A stretch of DNA of 64,000 bases from Xanthobacter flavus (GTDB taxonomy: Bacteria; Pseudomonadota; Alphaproteobacteria; Rhizobiales; Xanthobacteraceae), in assembly GCF_017875275.1 (NCBI RefSeq), contig NZ_JAGGML010000001.1, positions 3,617,001 through 3,681,000 of the forward strand, in the 5' to 3' direction. Position numbers and translations under genes: made by a program. The notes beneath the pieces are model-generated. The model made no database searches. It was not told where the DNA came from and saw only the letters and a list, made by a program, of their open reading frames with translations. This document shows positions 24,454 through 32,807 of this stretch, in pieces. Every line of letters begins with the position of its first letter. Position 1 is the first letter of the stretch.

Positions 24454-24470
24454 CCCGCCATTCAGGCGGG
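24454..24470 (-). terminator. Hairpin after the GcvT fusion gene
   Basis: CCCGCC (24454-24459), loop ATTCA, GGCGGG (24465-24470), 10 nt downstream of the minus-strand gene ending at 24480. The octamer ATTCAGGC occurs three times within about 70 bp here, once in the loop. It probably attenuates transcription between the catabolic genes and the permease block. No T-run is present. Confidence 0.4.
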
Positions 24471-24479
24471 TCGTCTCAT

Positions 24480-26777
24480 TCAGGCTCGGACCCGGGTCTT
24501 CTGCGGATCGAAATGGGGGAACGGCACGATTTCGGCGCCGATGCGTTTCCTCAGTCCATCCAGCTTTCCGATCTCGATGGCGGTGCCCACCGCCGCGTGG
24601 GCGACATCGATCCGGGCGAGCGCGATCTGGCCCCTGAGAATGGGCGAGCGGGTTGCGCTGGTGACGACGCCCACCTGCGCCCGGCCGACGAAGAGCGGGT
24701 CGCCATGGCCCACCGCGTCGTTGCTCTCGATCTTGAGCCCCACGAGCTTCTTTGCCGGGTTCGCCTTGCGCCGCGCCAGCGCCGCCTTGCCGACGAAATC
24801 CTCGTCCTTGTCCGCCACGGCGAAGCCGATGCCGGCCTCGAAGGGGTCGGTCTCAGCGCAGAAGTCGTAGCCGGCGAAGACCAGCCCGGCCTCGATGCGC
24901 AGCATGTCCAGCGCGGAGAGGCCGAGCGGCTTCATGCCCTTCGGCGCGCCCGCCGCCCACACGGCCTCGAAGAGCGCCTTGCCGTCCTTGGGATGGCACC
25001 AGATTTCAAAGCCCAATTCGCCCGTATAACCCGTGCGCGAGACCACCAGCGCCGGACCCGTGGCTCCGCCGAGGCGGGCGACGGCGAAGCGGAACCACTT
25101 CAGCTCGGTGATGGCGGGCTGGGTGGCCCCGGTCCAGATCACCTCGGCGAGAATGTCCCGCGCGAGCGGCCCCTGCACCGCGATGTTGTGCAACTGGTCC
25201 GTGGAAGAGCGCACGTGGACGTGGAGGCCCCACTCCGCCGCCTTGGTGCGCAGCCACGTGCCGGTGAATTCCTCCCCGCACACCACCCGGAAATTGGTCG
25301 GCGACAGGCGGAAGACGGTGGCATCGTCAATCATGCCGCCGTGGTCGTAGCACAGCGCGGTATAGACCACCTGCCCCACGGCGAGCTTGCGCATGTCGCG
25401 CGTGACCGTGCGCTGGAGCAGGATTTCGGCGTCCGGCCCCGTCACCTCGAACTTGCGCAGGGGGGACAGGTCCATCACCGCGGCCTTCTCGCGGCAGGCC
25501 CAGTATTCGGCGATCGGCCCCTCGCTGGTGAAGCAGGTGGGCAGCCAGAAGCCGCGATACTCCACGAAGTTGCGCGTATAAGCGGCAAGGCTCTGGTGGA
25601 AGGCGCTCTCGCGCGTCAGGCGCGGCTCGGCGTCGGCACTCATGCGGAACGCGATCCCCTTGGAGAAGTTTTCGGCGCCGTCATAGACGCGCACATGGAT
25701 GTCGGTGGGCTCCCAGCCATTGGCGGGGTCGATGTCGTCGGCGCAGGACGAGGTGGCGCACACGAGGTCGGTCAAAGCGCGCAGCAGCACATAGTCGCCG
25801 GGCCGCGACCATGGCTCGTCCATCGTGATGGCGTTGGTGTGGTCCACGGCCGTATTGTAGAAGAAGTTGATCGCCGGCCAGCCGGCGCGCTGGCGAATGC
25901 CCAGCGGCGCGAGCACGGCGTTGAAATTGTCCGTGCAATTGGCGTGGCCGGGATAGCCCATGTCCTCATAGTATTTCGCCGAGCAGGCGAGGGCGAAGGT
26001 GTCGTGGCGGCCGACCGTGTCGCGGATCACCTCTACCAGCGGCAGCTGGCGCTCGTCATAGTATTTGGAATAGAGGCCAGGCCCCGGATAGGCGGCGCCC
26101 ATCAGCGTGCGGGTTGTGGTGGCGTCGAGGCCGTATTCCGCGCCCTTTTCAAGCGCGGCGGCGTCGAAGGCGAGGAAGTCCGCGCACTGGCGGCCGTCCA
26201 CGTCGATGATCTGGATATAGTCGCCGGCCTTCACTTTGTAGGCGCGGGCTTCGGCCGCCGGGACGCGCAGGTCGAGCTTCGGTAGCGCGAGCGGGGCGGG
26301 GAGGGGACGGCCCCGGCCCCGGGCGCGGGTCACGGTCACGATGAGATCGGTGGGCGCGTCCTGCGCGTCCGGGGACATGGGGCCACCGGGGGCGGCGATC
26401 ACCACGAGCACATCTGCCCGCGCGGCGATGTCCGCCGTCGCGCCCGCGCCGCCGTCTCCCGACAGCACCGTCCGCCCCGCCAGCGATGCCGGCGCGAGGC
26501 GCATGTCCGCCAACAGCCGGGCGACCTCCGCGCTGCCCTCTCCCCCTTGTTCCAGAAGCGCAGGCAACGTCTCGACGCCGGCGCCCTCCCAGCCTTCCAC
26601 CGCACCCATGTCGGTGACGAAGACCAGCGCCGGCTGGAGCCCTTCCGGGTCCAGCACGGTCAGCATGTCTCCGGCGCCGAGCGTGAGGGCGGCGAGGCCG
26701 CCGCCGCGCACCACCACCCGCTCGCGGGCGGCGGTGGGCGAGGCGGAAGGACCTGGGGGAAGGAGGGAGGCGTCCAT
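24480..26777 (-). CDS. DUF1989-aminomethyltransferase (GcvT) fusion protein
   Basis: 765 aa. Residues 20-150 are a degenerate first half (VVVRGGGLAALTLGAGDMLTV) that resembles a DUF1989 start. Residues 175-370 form a full DUF1989 domain (KVKAGDYIQIIDVDGRQCAD, HANCTDNFNAVL, INFFYNTAVDH). Residues 395-765 are a GcvT/T-protein (FEVTGPDAEILLQRTVTRD, SRTGYTGELGFEIWC, LGLSALDMLRIEAGL). T-proteins of N-demethylases bind tetrahydrofolate and capture formaldehyde as 5,10-methylene-THF. DUF1989 is the urea-carboxylase-associated fold of unsettled chemistry. The start abuts the flavin reductase stop. Confidence 0.8.
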   Translation of the reverse strand: MDASLLPPGPSASPTAARERVVVRGGGLAALTLGAGDMLTVLDPEGLQPALVFVTDMGAVEGWEGAGVETLPALLEQGGEGSAEVARLLADMRLAPASLAGRTVLSGDGGAGATADIAARADVLVVIAAPGGPMSPDAQDAPTDLIVTVTRARGRGRPLPAPLALPKLDLRVPAAEARAYKVKAGDYIQIIDVDGRQCADFLAFDAAALEKGAEYGLDATTTRTLMGAAYPGPGLYSKYYDERQLPLVEVIRDTVGRHDTFALACSAKYYEDMGYPGHANCTDNFNAVLAPLGIRQRAGWPAINFFYNTAVDHTNAITMDEPWSRPGDYVLLRALTDLVCATSSCADDIDPANGWEPTDIHVRVYDGAENFSKGIAFRMSADAEPRLTRESAFHQSLAAYTRNFVEYRGFWLPTCFTSEGPIAEYWACREKAAVMDLSPLRKFEVTGPDAEILLQRTVTRDMRKLAVGQVVYTALCYDHGGMIDDATVFRLSPTNFRVVCGEEFTGTWLRTKAAEWGLHVHVRSSTDQLHNIAVQGPLARDILAEVIWTGATQPAITELKWFRFAVARLGGATGPALVVSRTGYTGELGFEIWCHPKDGKALFEAVWAAGAPKGMKPLGLSALDMLRIEAGLVFAGYDFCAETDPFEAGIGFAVADKDEDFVGKAALARRKANPAKKLVGLKIESNDAVGHGDPLFVGRAQVGVVTSATRSPILRGQIALARIDVAHAAVGTAIEIGKLDGLRKRIGAEIVPFPHFDPQKTRVRA

Positions 26778-27290
26778 TCACCCCTCTTGAGCGATGGCCG
26801 CGAGCAGCCGGTAGCTGCCGCGGTAATAGAGCAGCGGATCGCCCTCGCCCTCGGCATGCAGATGCACCACCCGGCCGACGAAGATCACATGGTCGCCGCC
26901 GTCGTAATGGGCATAGGGCACGCACTCGAAGACCGCATGGGCGGGCACGAGGCGCGGCGCACCGGAGGGGCCGATCTCCCACGGAGTCGCGGAGAACTTG
27001 TCCTCGCCGGAGCGGGCGAAGCGGTTGGAAATCTCCTGCTGGCTCTCCAGCAGGATGTTCACCGAATAGGCCTTCACCCTCTCCAGCCGCGCCAGCGAGT
27101 GCAGCGAGCGGGCCATGGAGAAGAGAATCAGCGGCGGGTCCAGCGAGACGGAGGAGAAGGAATTCACCGTCACGCCGATGGGGCCGTCCTCGTCCTGCGC
27201 CATCACCACCGCGATGCCGGTGGCGAAGCGGCCGAGGGCGTTGCGCAATTCGCGCGGGTCGAAACGGGCGTCGAGATCAATGGTCGTCAT
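26778..27290 (-). CDS. Flavin reductase family protein
   Basis: 170 aa. LRNALGRFATGIAVVMAQDEDGPIG, NSFSSVSLDPPLILFSMAR and DHVIFVGRVVHL (shown in parts) are the signature of FMN/FAD:NAD(P)H reductases of two-component monooxygenases. ATG 27290 is used. An ATG at 27326 would add 12 residues and has a better AAGGGG element, so it is a serious alternative. It lies directly between an acyl-CoA-dehydrogenase-like flavoprotein and the GcvT fusion, suggesting that it feeds reduced flavin to the former. Confidence 0.85.
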   Translation of the reverse strand: MTTIDLDARFDPRELRNALGRFATGIAVVMAQDEDGPIGVTVNSFSSVSLDPPLILFSMARSLHSLARLERVKAYSVNILLESQQEISNRFARSGEDKFSATPWEIGPSGAPRLVPAHAVFECVPYAHYDGGDHVIFVGRVVHLHAEGEGDPLLYYRGSYRLLAAIAQEG

Positions 27291-27412
27291 GGCAAGGTAC
27301 TCTCTGAAATGCGACAACCCGTCCATGATAATCCCCTTCGATGGCGGGCGCGCGGGTCCTCGCCCCCTCCTGAGCGAAGAGGGGGCGAGGCTCCGCGTGA
27401 TGGCGTCCCGCG

Positions 27413-28816
27413 TCACGCCACCTTGGCCGGCTGAAGCTCAGCCAGCAGCTTTTCGGCGAAGGCGCGCTTCTCCGCCTCGTCCATCTTCTTGATCTCGTTG
27501 TTGAGCACGCGCTCGTTGATCGACTTGTTCCAGTAGTCCAGCGAACCGAAGCCCAGCAGCGCGGCCTTGCCGACGAACTGGCGCAGCACTTCGTTGGTGG
27601 GACCCATCACCCAGCCGGCCTTGCCGTCGCGCAGATAACGCTCGATCTGGAGCGCCGGGCGGAAGCCCGTGCCGCCGGTGGCGTGGAGCATCTTGTCCAC
27701 CACATGGGCGACGTTCTTGGCCGCCTCGAACTTCACCTGCCACAGCCAGTGGAGCAGGGTGGAGCGGGGCAAAGCGTCGATGTCCTTGTGGATCGACCAG
27801 TCGCAATTGTTTGTGACGGAATCCAGTGCCTGCGCCATCTGGTAGTCGAAGGCGCGGCAGGCATTGGTGTCCATGATCGCCTCGCCCACATAGTCCTGGA
27901 TGGTGGGGTAGTCGGCGACGCGCATGCCCACGTCATTGTGGGTCTTGCGGGTGGTGTGACGCTTGGCGATGTCGATGACCGCCAGCGAGATGCCGTTCCA
28001 GCAGGCCGATGAACAGGTGAGGAAGAAGGGGTCGACCACCTCGTCGTTCGATTTCGCGCCGTCGCCCACGGGACCGACCAGGGCCTCCTTCGGCAGCACC
28101 GCATTCTCCACCACGATGGGGCCGGACTGGTTGCCGCGCAGGCCGAGGCCGTCCCACTCGGAGGGGTTGGCCTTCACCTCGTCCTTGGTGACGAGGAAGC
28201 AGGAGAGGTCGGAATAGTCGCCGGAGAAGCCGGGGCTGGTGGTCTGGACGATGTACCAGTCGGCGAAGCCGCCGGAGGTGGTCCAGGAGGCCTTCTTCGT
28301 CACCTTCCAGCCGTCGCCATGGGCCTCGGCCTTGGAGGAGATCGGGTACCAGAAGTGCGAGCCGGTCTCGGGATCGGAATAGGAGAGCGTGCCGATGAGC
28401 ACGTCGGTGTCCAGCCGCTTCAGGATGTCGGTGAGCAGCGGGTTGTCGTGGTGGCGCAGCAGCGCGGCGGCCACGGCGCCGAGGTGCATGGTGTAGCACA
28501 TGGCGGTGGAGGGGCAGCCGTAGCGGGCGATGGTCTCCACCACCATGGCGGCGCAGACATGGTTCTGGCCGAGGCCGCCGAGTTCCTTCGGCACATTCAG
28601 GGAGAGAAGGCCGAGGGTGGCGAGCGCCTCGAAATTCTTGCGCGGGTAGACGTAGTTGGCGTCGCTCTCCACGGCGTTCGCGCGCAGCGTGGTCTCGCAC
28701 AAGGCGATGAGCTTCGCCTGCAAGTCCTTCTGCTCGGCGCTCAGCAGCCACTGGGGGTCCCACTCGAAGCCGAGCCCCCAGAACTCTTCCTTGCCCCACA
28801 TCTTCGTCTCGGACAT
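27413..28816 (-). CDS. Acyl-CoA dehydrogenase-fold flavoprotein, probable oxygenase component
   Basis: 467 aa. ACAD fold: N-terminal helices with LGLLSLNVPKELGGLGQNH, a middle beta domain (TLSYSDPETGSHFWYPISSK, KVTKKASWTTSGGFADW) and the C-terminal HATGGTGFRPALQIERYLRD. The segment that normally holds the catalytic Glu (EGT-x-E) reads VMGPTNEV (403-410), with no glutamate at that place. This pattern, plus the flavin reductase behind it, points to a class-D two-component monooxygenase (DszC/SfnC-like) rather than a dehydrogenase. The substrate is unknown, perhaps an N-alkyl compound. It is the first gene of the minus-strand operon. Confidence 0.75.
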   Translation of the reverse strand: MSETKMWGKEEFWGLGFEWDPQWLLSAEQKDLQAKLIALCETTLRANAVESDANYVYPRKNFEALATLGLLSLNVPKELGGLGQNHVCAAMVVETIARYGCPSTAMCYTMHLGAVAAALLRHHDNPLLTDILKRLDTDVLIGTLSYSDPETGSHFWYPISSKAEAHGDGWKVTKKASWTTSGGFADWYIVQTTSPGFSGDYSDLSCFLVTKDEVKANPSEWDGLGLRGNQSGPIVVENAVLPKEALVGPVGDGAKSNDEVVDPFFLTCSSACWNGISLAVIDIAKRHTTRKTHNDVGMRVADYPTIQDYVGEAIMDTNACRAFDYQMAQALDSVTNNCDWSIHKDIDALPRSTLLHWLWQVKFEAAKNVAHVVDKMLHATGGTGFRPALQIERYLRDGKAGWVMGPTNEVLRQFVGKAALLGFGSLDYWNKSINERVLNNEIKKMDEAEKRAFAEKLLAELQPAKVA

Positions 28817-29216
28817 GTCTCAAGCTCCGCCCGGGCCGGCACGCGGGCAGTCCCCGCGGCCGTCCCTGCCATTTGCGATCACGCTGTGGCGCGCCTGTTC
28901 CCCTCAGTGAACTTTTTTGACGCGGTAGAAACGAGAGTGCCACGGACCAATTCCGGTGCAAGCCCATTAATTGAGCGAAAACGGCTCCGGATGTGATCGT
29001 GAACTGGGCGTTCCATGGGGCTGCCTCGCTTTCATGTGCCGCCTTTCGCGCCATGCTACCAAAGAAATTTCTTCTCAGGAAAAGTAATTGACAGAATCCG
29101 CTGCCCGCCATCAGGATGCGCTCGTCGCGGCGCGTGGCCGGCCCCGAGGGCCGCCGAGCCCGCCTGCCTTAACGACGGGCCCGGCGCACGGGCCGGCATC
29201 CTTCAAGAGAGGGCAC
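28817..29216. other. 400-bp divergent promoter region of the amine locus
   Basis: It separates the ACAD-like gene (minus) from the GcvT-like gene (plus). It holds a 12-bp perfect palindrome AAGAAATTTCTT (29062-29073) 14 bp before a TTGACA (29088-29093), plus AT-rich DNA at 28905-28975 that may contain the minus-strand promoter. I see no small gene. Confidence 0.5.
29062..29093 (+). promoter_or_regulatory. Palindromic operator candidate and -35 element
   Basis: AAGAAATTTCTT (29062-29073) is a perfect 12-bp palindrome in a GC-rich genome. TTGACA at 29088-29093 is a consensus -35; a -10 is not clear (TCAGGA at 17-nt spacing). The spot suits a regulator controlling both divergent transcripts. 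Confidence 0.4.
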
Positions 29217-30347
29217 ATGACCAGCGCGACCATTCTGCGCCAATCGATCCTCAACGACCGTCACCGAGACCTCGGCTCCAAGCTTGAGGAATCCTGGAAC
29301 GACATGGCGATTCCCCAGCACTACGCCACCGACCCGTATGTGGAGACGGAGACGGTGCGCACCCGGGCCGGCCTCTTCGATGTGTCGGCCCTGAAGATCA
29401 TCGACATCGGCGGCCCCGACGCGCTCGCGTTCCTCAACAAGCTGCTCACCGCCGACATCGCCAAGATTCCGGCTGGCCGCTCCATGATCTCCTCCATCGT
29501 CGATGACGAAGGCGGGCTGATCGACGACGTGCTCGTCTATGTGGACGGGGACGGCACGTTCCGCCTCTCGCACGGCGGGGGGGCGCTGGAAGAGGCGTTG
29601 CCGGTGGTGGCGGAGGGCTTCGATGTCACCTTCGCGCGGGACAACGATGTCCATATCCTCTCCCTGCAGGGCCCCCTCGCCCTCGACATCCTCTCCCCCC
29701 ACACCCCCATGGTGCTGAAGGACCTGCCCTATTTCGGGCACGGCAAGACGACCCTGTTCGGCATCCCGGTGTCGCTCGCCCGCGGCGGCTATTCGGCGGA
29801 GCGGGGCTATGAGGTGTTCTGCGCGGCGAAGGATGCGGTCTTCCTCTGGGACAAGATCCTTGAGGTGGGTAAGCCCTTCGGCGCCATGCCGGTGTCGTGG
29901 GACTGCCTCGACATCGTGCGGGTGGAAGGCTCCCTGCTCTTCTTCCCCTTCGACATGCCGCACAAGGACACGACGCCCTTCGAGGTGCTGATGGACTGGT
30001 CCGTGGACCTCTCCAAGCCGGATTTCCGCGGCAAGGCGGCCCTCCTCGCCCGCAAGGGCACGGAACGCACCCACCAAGCGGGTCTCGAAGTGCTGGCGGC
30101 CAAGGCGATCACGCCCGGCGCGAAGATCTTCAAGGATGGCGCAGAGGTGGGCGTGGTGAATTCCACCACCTACAGCCGCCATCTCATGAAGTCGCTGGCG
30201 CTGGTCTCGCTACGTCCGGACGTGACTGCGCTCGGTACCGCGCTTACCGTCACCGACGGCGACGAGAGCTTCGAGGCGACCGTGGTGCGCACGCCCTTCT
30301 ACGACCCCATGCGGCTGCGCACGCATCCGCTGGAAGAGCGGGCCTGA
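29217..30347 (+). CDS. Stand-alone aminomethyltransferase (GcvT)-like protein
   Basis: 376 aa. T-protein fold: VRTRAGLFDVSALKIIDIGGP, then FLNKLLTADIAKIPAGR, DDEGGLIDDVLVY, LSLQGPLALDIL and SAERGYEVFC, followed by the C-terminal beta barrel (DFRGKAALLARKG). It is of the folate-binding demethylase/GcvT superfamily, related to N-methyl carriers rather than the glycine cleavage system, as no gcvH or gcvP is nearby. ATG 29217 has GAGAGGG in front. It is likely a second THF-dependent methyl acceptor for the divergent oxidase operon. Confidence 0.8.
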   Translation: MTSATILRQSILNDRHRDLGSKLEESWNDMAIPQHYATDPYVETETVRTRAGLFDVSALKIIDIGGPDALAFLNKLLTADIAKIPAGRSMISSIVDDEGGLIDDVLVYVDGDGTFRLSHGGGALEEALPVVAEGFDVTFARDNDVHILSLQGPLALDILSPHTPMVLKDLPYFGHGKTTLFGIPVSLARGGYSAERGYEVFCAAKDAVFLWDKILEVGKPFGAMPVSWDCLDIVRVEGSLLFFPFDMPHKDTTPFEVLMDWSVDLSKPDFRGKAALLARKGTERTHQAGLEVLAAKAITPGAKIFKDGAEVGVVNSTTYSRHLMKSLALVSLRPDVTALGTALTVTDGDESFEATVVRTPFYDPMRLRTHPLEERA

Positions 30348-30362
30348 GCCGAAGGTTGGAAA

Positions 30363-31454
30363 TCAGGGCTCCGGCGGGCTGAACGGGGTGCGCAGCAGCG
30401 CCACCAACTCGGCCTGCCGGTGCACGCCGCATTTGCGGAAAGCGGATTTCAGATGGGCGCGGACGGTGAATTCCGTGCTCCCCAGTTCCAGGGCGATCGC
30501 ATGGATCGACCGGCCGTCGCACAGCAGGCGCGCGACCTTCGCCTCGGTGGGCGTGAGGTCGAACAGTGCCTGGAGGACAGCCGATGCCGGTGTCCGGTTA
30601 TCGCCGATCTCGCTTGCCACCAGCAATGCGCCGGCGCCGACGAAGATGTCGTGCGCGTTGCGCCGCACGGGCACCACGTGAAGCACCAGCGGGGCCTGCC
30701 CCTCCGTCGGCCGGATGGGGATCGAGCCCACCGTGGTGGACCAAAGATCCCGGCGCAGGCGGGCCACCGCTTGGGCCATCAGGGCATCCGCATTTCGGTC
30801 CATCAGGGCAATGCGGTCGCGCCGGTCGAGCACGACCCGCCCCAGCAGGGGGGCAAAGGGCGCGTTGGCGTCGATCATCCGCCCTGAGGCGTCGATGGTG
30901 GCCGCCGCGACGCCCAGGGCCGAGAAGGCTTGGAGCGTCGCGTTGAGGCGCTCCAGCGCGAGGCGGATGGAGGTGACTGCGGCCCGCGAAACATGCGGCC
31001 GGAGCCGGTACAGCCAGTCCACCGCCGCGTCGTCGAAGGGCGCCTCGGTGCCCGGCTTCTCAAGGCTGAGCGCCACGTGGGCGCCATCCGGCATGGGCAT
31101 GGCAAGGGCCGCCGACCAGCCGACCCCAAATGAGCGCAACGTCTTGAAGTAAGGGAGCGTCTCGATCTCGTCGGGGGTGAAGAGGTCGCGGTCGAGCACC
31201 ACCGGCATGTCGGGCCGCGCGAGAGCCCGTTCCAGCCGCGGATTGGACGCCATGCCACCTTGCGCGCCCCATTTTGCGAAGCGCTCCACAAGGCCCGGTG
31301 AGGCGAAGCCGCGCAACTTCCCGCCCCTGTTCATCAGCATCACCGCGCCGATGCCGCCGGCCTGCAGTCCGCACCCTTCGATGGCCTGCGGCCAGAACTC
31401 CGGCAGGACGGCCGCCTCATAGAGGCCATCCACCACATCGAGCTCGTCCACCAT
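30363..31454 (-). CDS. LuxR-type helix-turn-helix regulator
   Basis: 363 aa. The C-terminal 60 residues are a LuxR/GerE helix-turn-helix (FDLTPTEAKVARLLCDGRSI, then TVRAHLKSAFRKCGVHRQ). The N-terminal 290 residues lack a receiver or autoinducer domain signature and may be a PAS/GAF-like sensor (IDASGRMIDANAPFAPLLGR is PAS-like). It ends 16 bp from the GcvT-like stop (convergent), so it may regulate the amine locus, though it could serve the adjacent dioxygenase. Confidence 0.8.
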   Translation of the reverse strand: MVDELDVVDGLYEAAVLPEFWPQAIEGCGLQAGGIGAVMLMNRGGKLRGFASPGLVERFAKWGAQGGMASNPRLERALARPDMPVVLDRDLFTPDEIETLPYFKTLRSFGVGWSAALAMPMPDGAHVALSLEKPGTEAPFDDAAVDWLYRLRPHVSRAAVTSIRLALERLNATLQAFSALGVAAATIDASGRMIDANAPFAPLLGRVVLDRRDRIALMDRNADALMAQAVARLRRDLWSTTVGSIPIRPTEGQAPLVLHVVPVRRNAHDIFVGAGALLVASEIGDNRTPASAVLQALFDLTPTEAKVARLLCDGRSIHAIALELGSTEFTVRAHLKSAFRKCGVHRQAELVALLRTPFSPPEP

Positions 31455-31532
31455 CCAACCCTTGCCCTATCCGCCGTGCGCCGGTTGCAACCCGGAGCAC
31501 GGCGGAGAATACCACAGCGTGTGAAACGCGAG

Positions 31533-32498
31533 CTAGAGTGGCTTCAGCCCGGCCTCGATGGCGCTGCGGCGGCCCTCCAGGAAGGGCGGCAGCGCGAGGC
31601 ATTCGCCGAGGTGGGCGGCGTCCTCGTCGGCGGCGAAGCCGGGACCGTCGGTGGCCAACTCGAACAGCACGCCGTTGGGCTCGCGGAAATAGAGCGAGCG
31701 GAAGTAGAAGCGATCCACCATCCCGCTGTTAGGGATGCGCAGCTCCTTCAGCCGCCGCGCCCACTCCTCATACTGGTCGAAGGTGGTGACGCGGAAAGCC
31801 ACATGGTGCACCGCGCCCGCGCCCTGTCCGGCGGGTGAAAGGCCCGGCTCCACCTTCACATGCACCTCGGCGGCGGGGCCACCCTCGCCCATCTCGAACA
31901 CATGGATGGCGCGGCCGTCCTCGGCGGCATAGGTGCGCACCTCCTTCATGCCCATCACGTGGATGAGCACGGCGGCGGTGGGCGCGAGGTCCGGCACCGA
32001 GATCAGGATCGGGCCGAGGCCGCGGATCTGGTGCGCCTCCGGCACCGGGCTCTTGGACCAGGGCGTGCCCGGTCCCTTGCCGTCATCCACGATGAGCGCG
32101 AGGCGCTGGCCCTCGCGGTCCTCGAAGGGAAGCTGGTGGCGGTCATCGCGGGTCTCAATGCCGGCATGGGCGACACCCGCGTCGGTGAGGCGCGCCGCCC
32201 AATATTCCAGCGCCGCCTCGTCCCGCACCCGCAGAGAAGTCCGCACGGCCGCATGGCTGCCCCGGCGCTCGCGCGGCACCGGCCAGTCGAAGAAGGTGAG
32301 GTCGGTGCCGGGGTTGGCTTCCCCGTCGGCATAGAAGAGGTGATAGGCGGACACGTCGTCCTGATTCACCGTCTTCTTCACGAGGCGCATGCCGAGCGTC
32401 TGGGTGTAGAAGCGGTGATTATAGGGGGCGTCGGCCGTGATGGCGGTGACGTGGTGCAGTCCGGTCAGGGGCCCGGTGGTCTCGGTGGTGTTTGCCAT
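31533..32498 (-). CDS. Ring-cleaving dioxygenase (glyoxalase/VOC superfamily)
   Basis: 321 aa in two VOC halves. The first has [20 protein letters not shown] and [14 protein letters not shown]; the second has [38 protein letters not shown] and DGPGF. The order and motifs match the MhqO/PcpA-like hydroquinone ring-cleaving family; metal ligands are the two VOC histidines and the late glutamate (FELA). The start at 32498 follows GGAGGAGG. It probably detoxifies quinones or hydroquinones. Confidence 0.85.
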   Translation of the reverse strand: MANTTETTGPLTGLHHVTAITADAPYNHRFYTQTLGMRLVKKTVNQDDVSAYHLFYADGEANPGTDLTFFDWPVPRERRGSHAAVRTSLRVRDEAALEYWAARLTDAGVAHAGIETRDDRHQLPFEDREGQRLALIVDDGKGPGTPWSKSPVPEAHQIRGLGPILISVPDLAPTAAVLIHVMGMKEVRTYAAEDGRAIHVFEMGEGGPAAEVHVKVEPGLSPAGQGAGAVHHVAFRVTTFDQYEEWARRLKELRIPNSGMVDRFYFRSLYFREPNGVLFELATDGPGFAADEDAAHLGECLALPPFLEGRRSAIEAGLKPL

Positions 32499-32807
32499 TG
32501 CGTCCTCCTCCGGCGTGCGGAGCCTGGGTATCTGTCTGCTGCCAGAGATAGGCGGACAGCCCCTCCGATACGAGAACCACGGGCGCAATCTGGGTTTGCT
32601 GGTTTGCAAGAAGATTGAGCGAAACAGGGGTCAATCACCTTGCTTTCTGCAATCTGCGGTACCCGGGGGCGTGGCCGGCCTGGCGCCGTTTCACGGCTGT
32701 TCAGCATTTCGGGCGATCGCCGTTCATCCGCCTCATTGTTTGTGCCAAGACAACCCGTGATGCGGGGGCATGCGTTAGCGCGTGGCAGACTTCGGGGGAA
32801 TTGGCGC
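32499..32807. other. 309-bp divergent spacer
   Basis: It lies between the dioxygenase (minus) and the lipoprotein hydrolase (plus). A weak inverted repeat TATCT (32529-32533)/AGATA (32546-32550) lies close to the dioxygenase start and might be an operator. I see nothing else; open frames here have no support. Confidence 0.4.
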
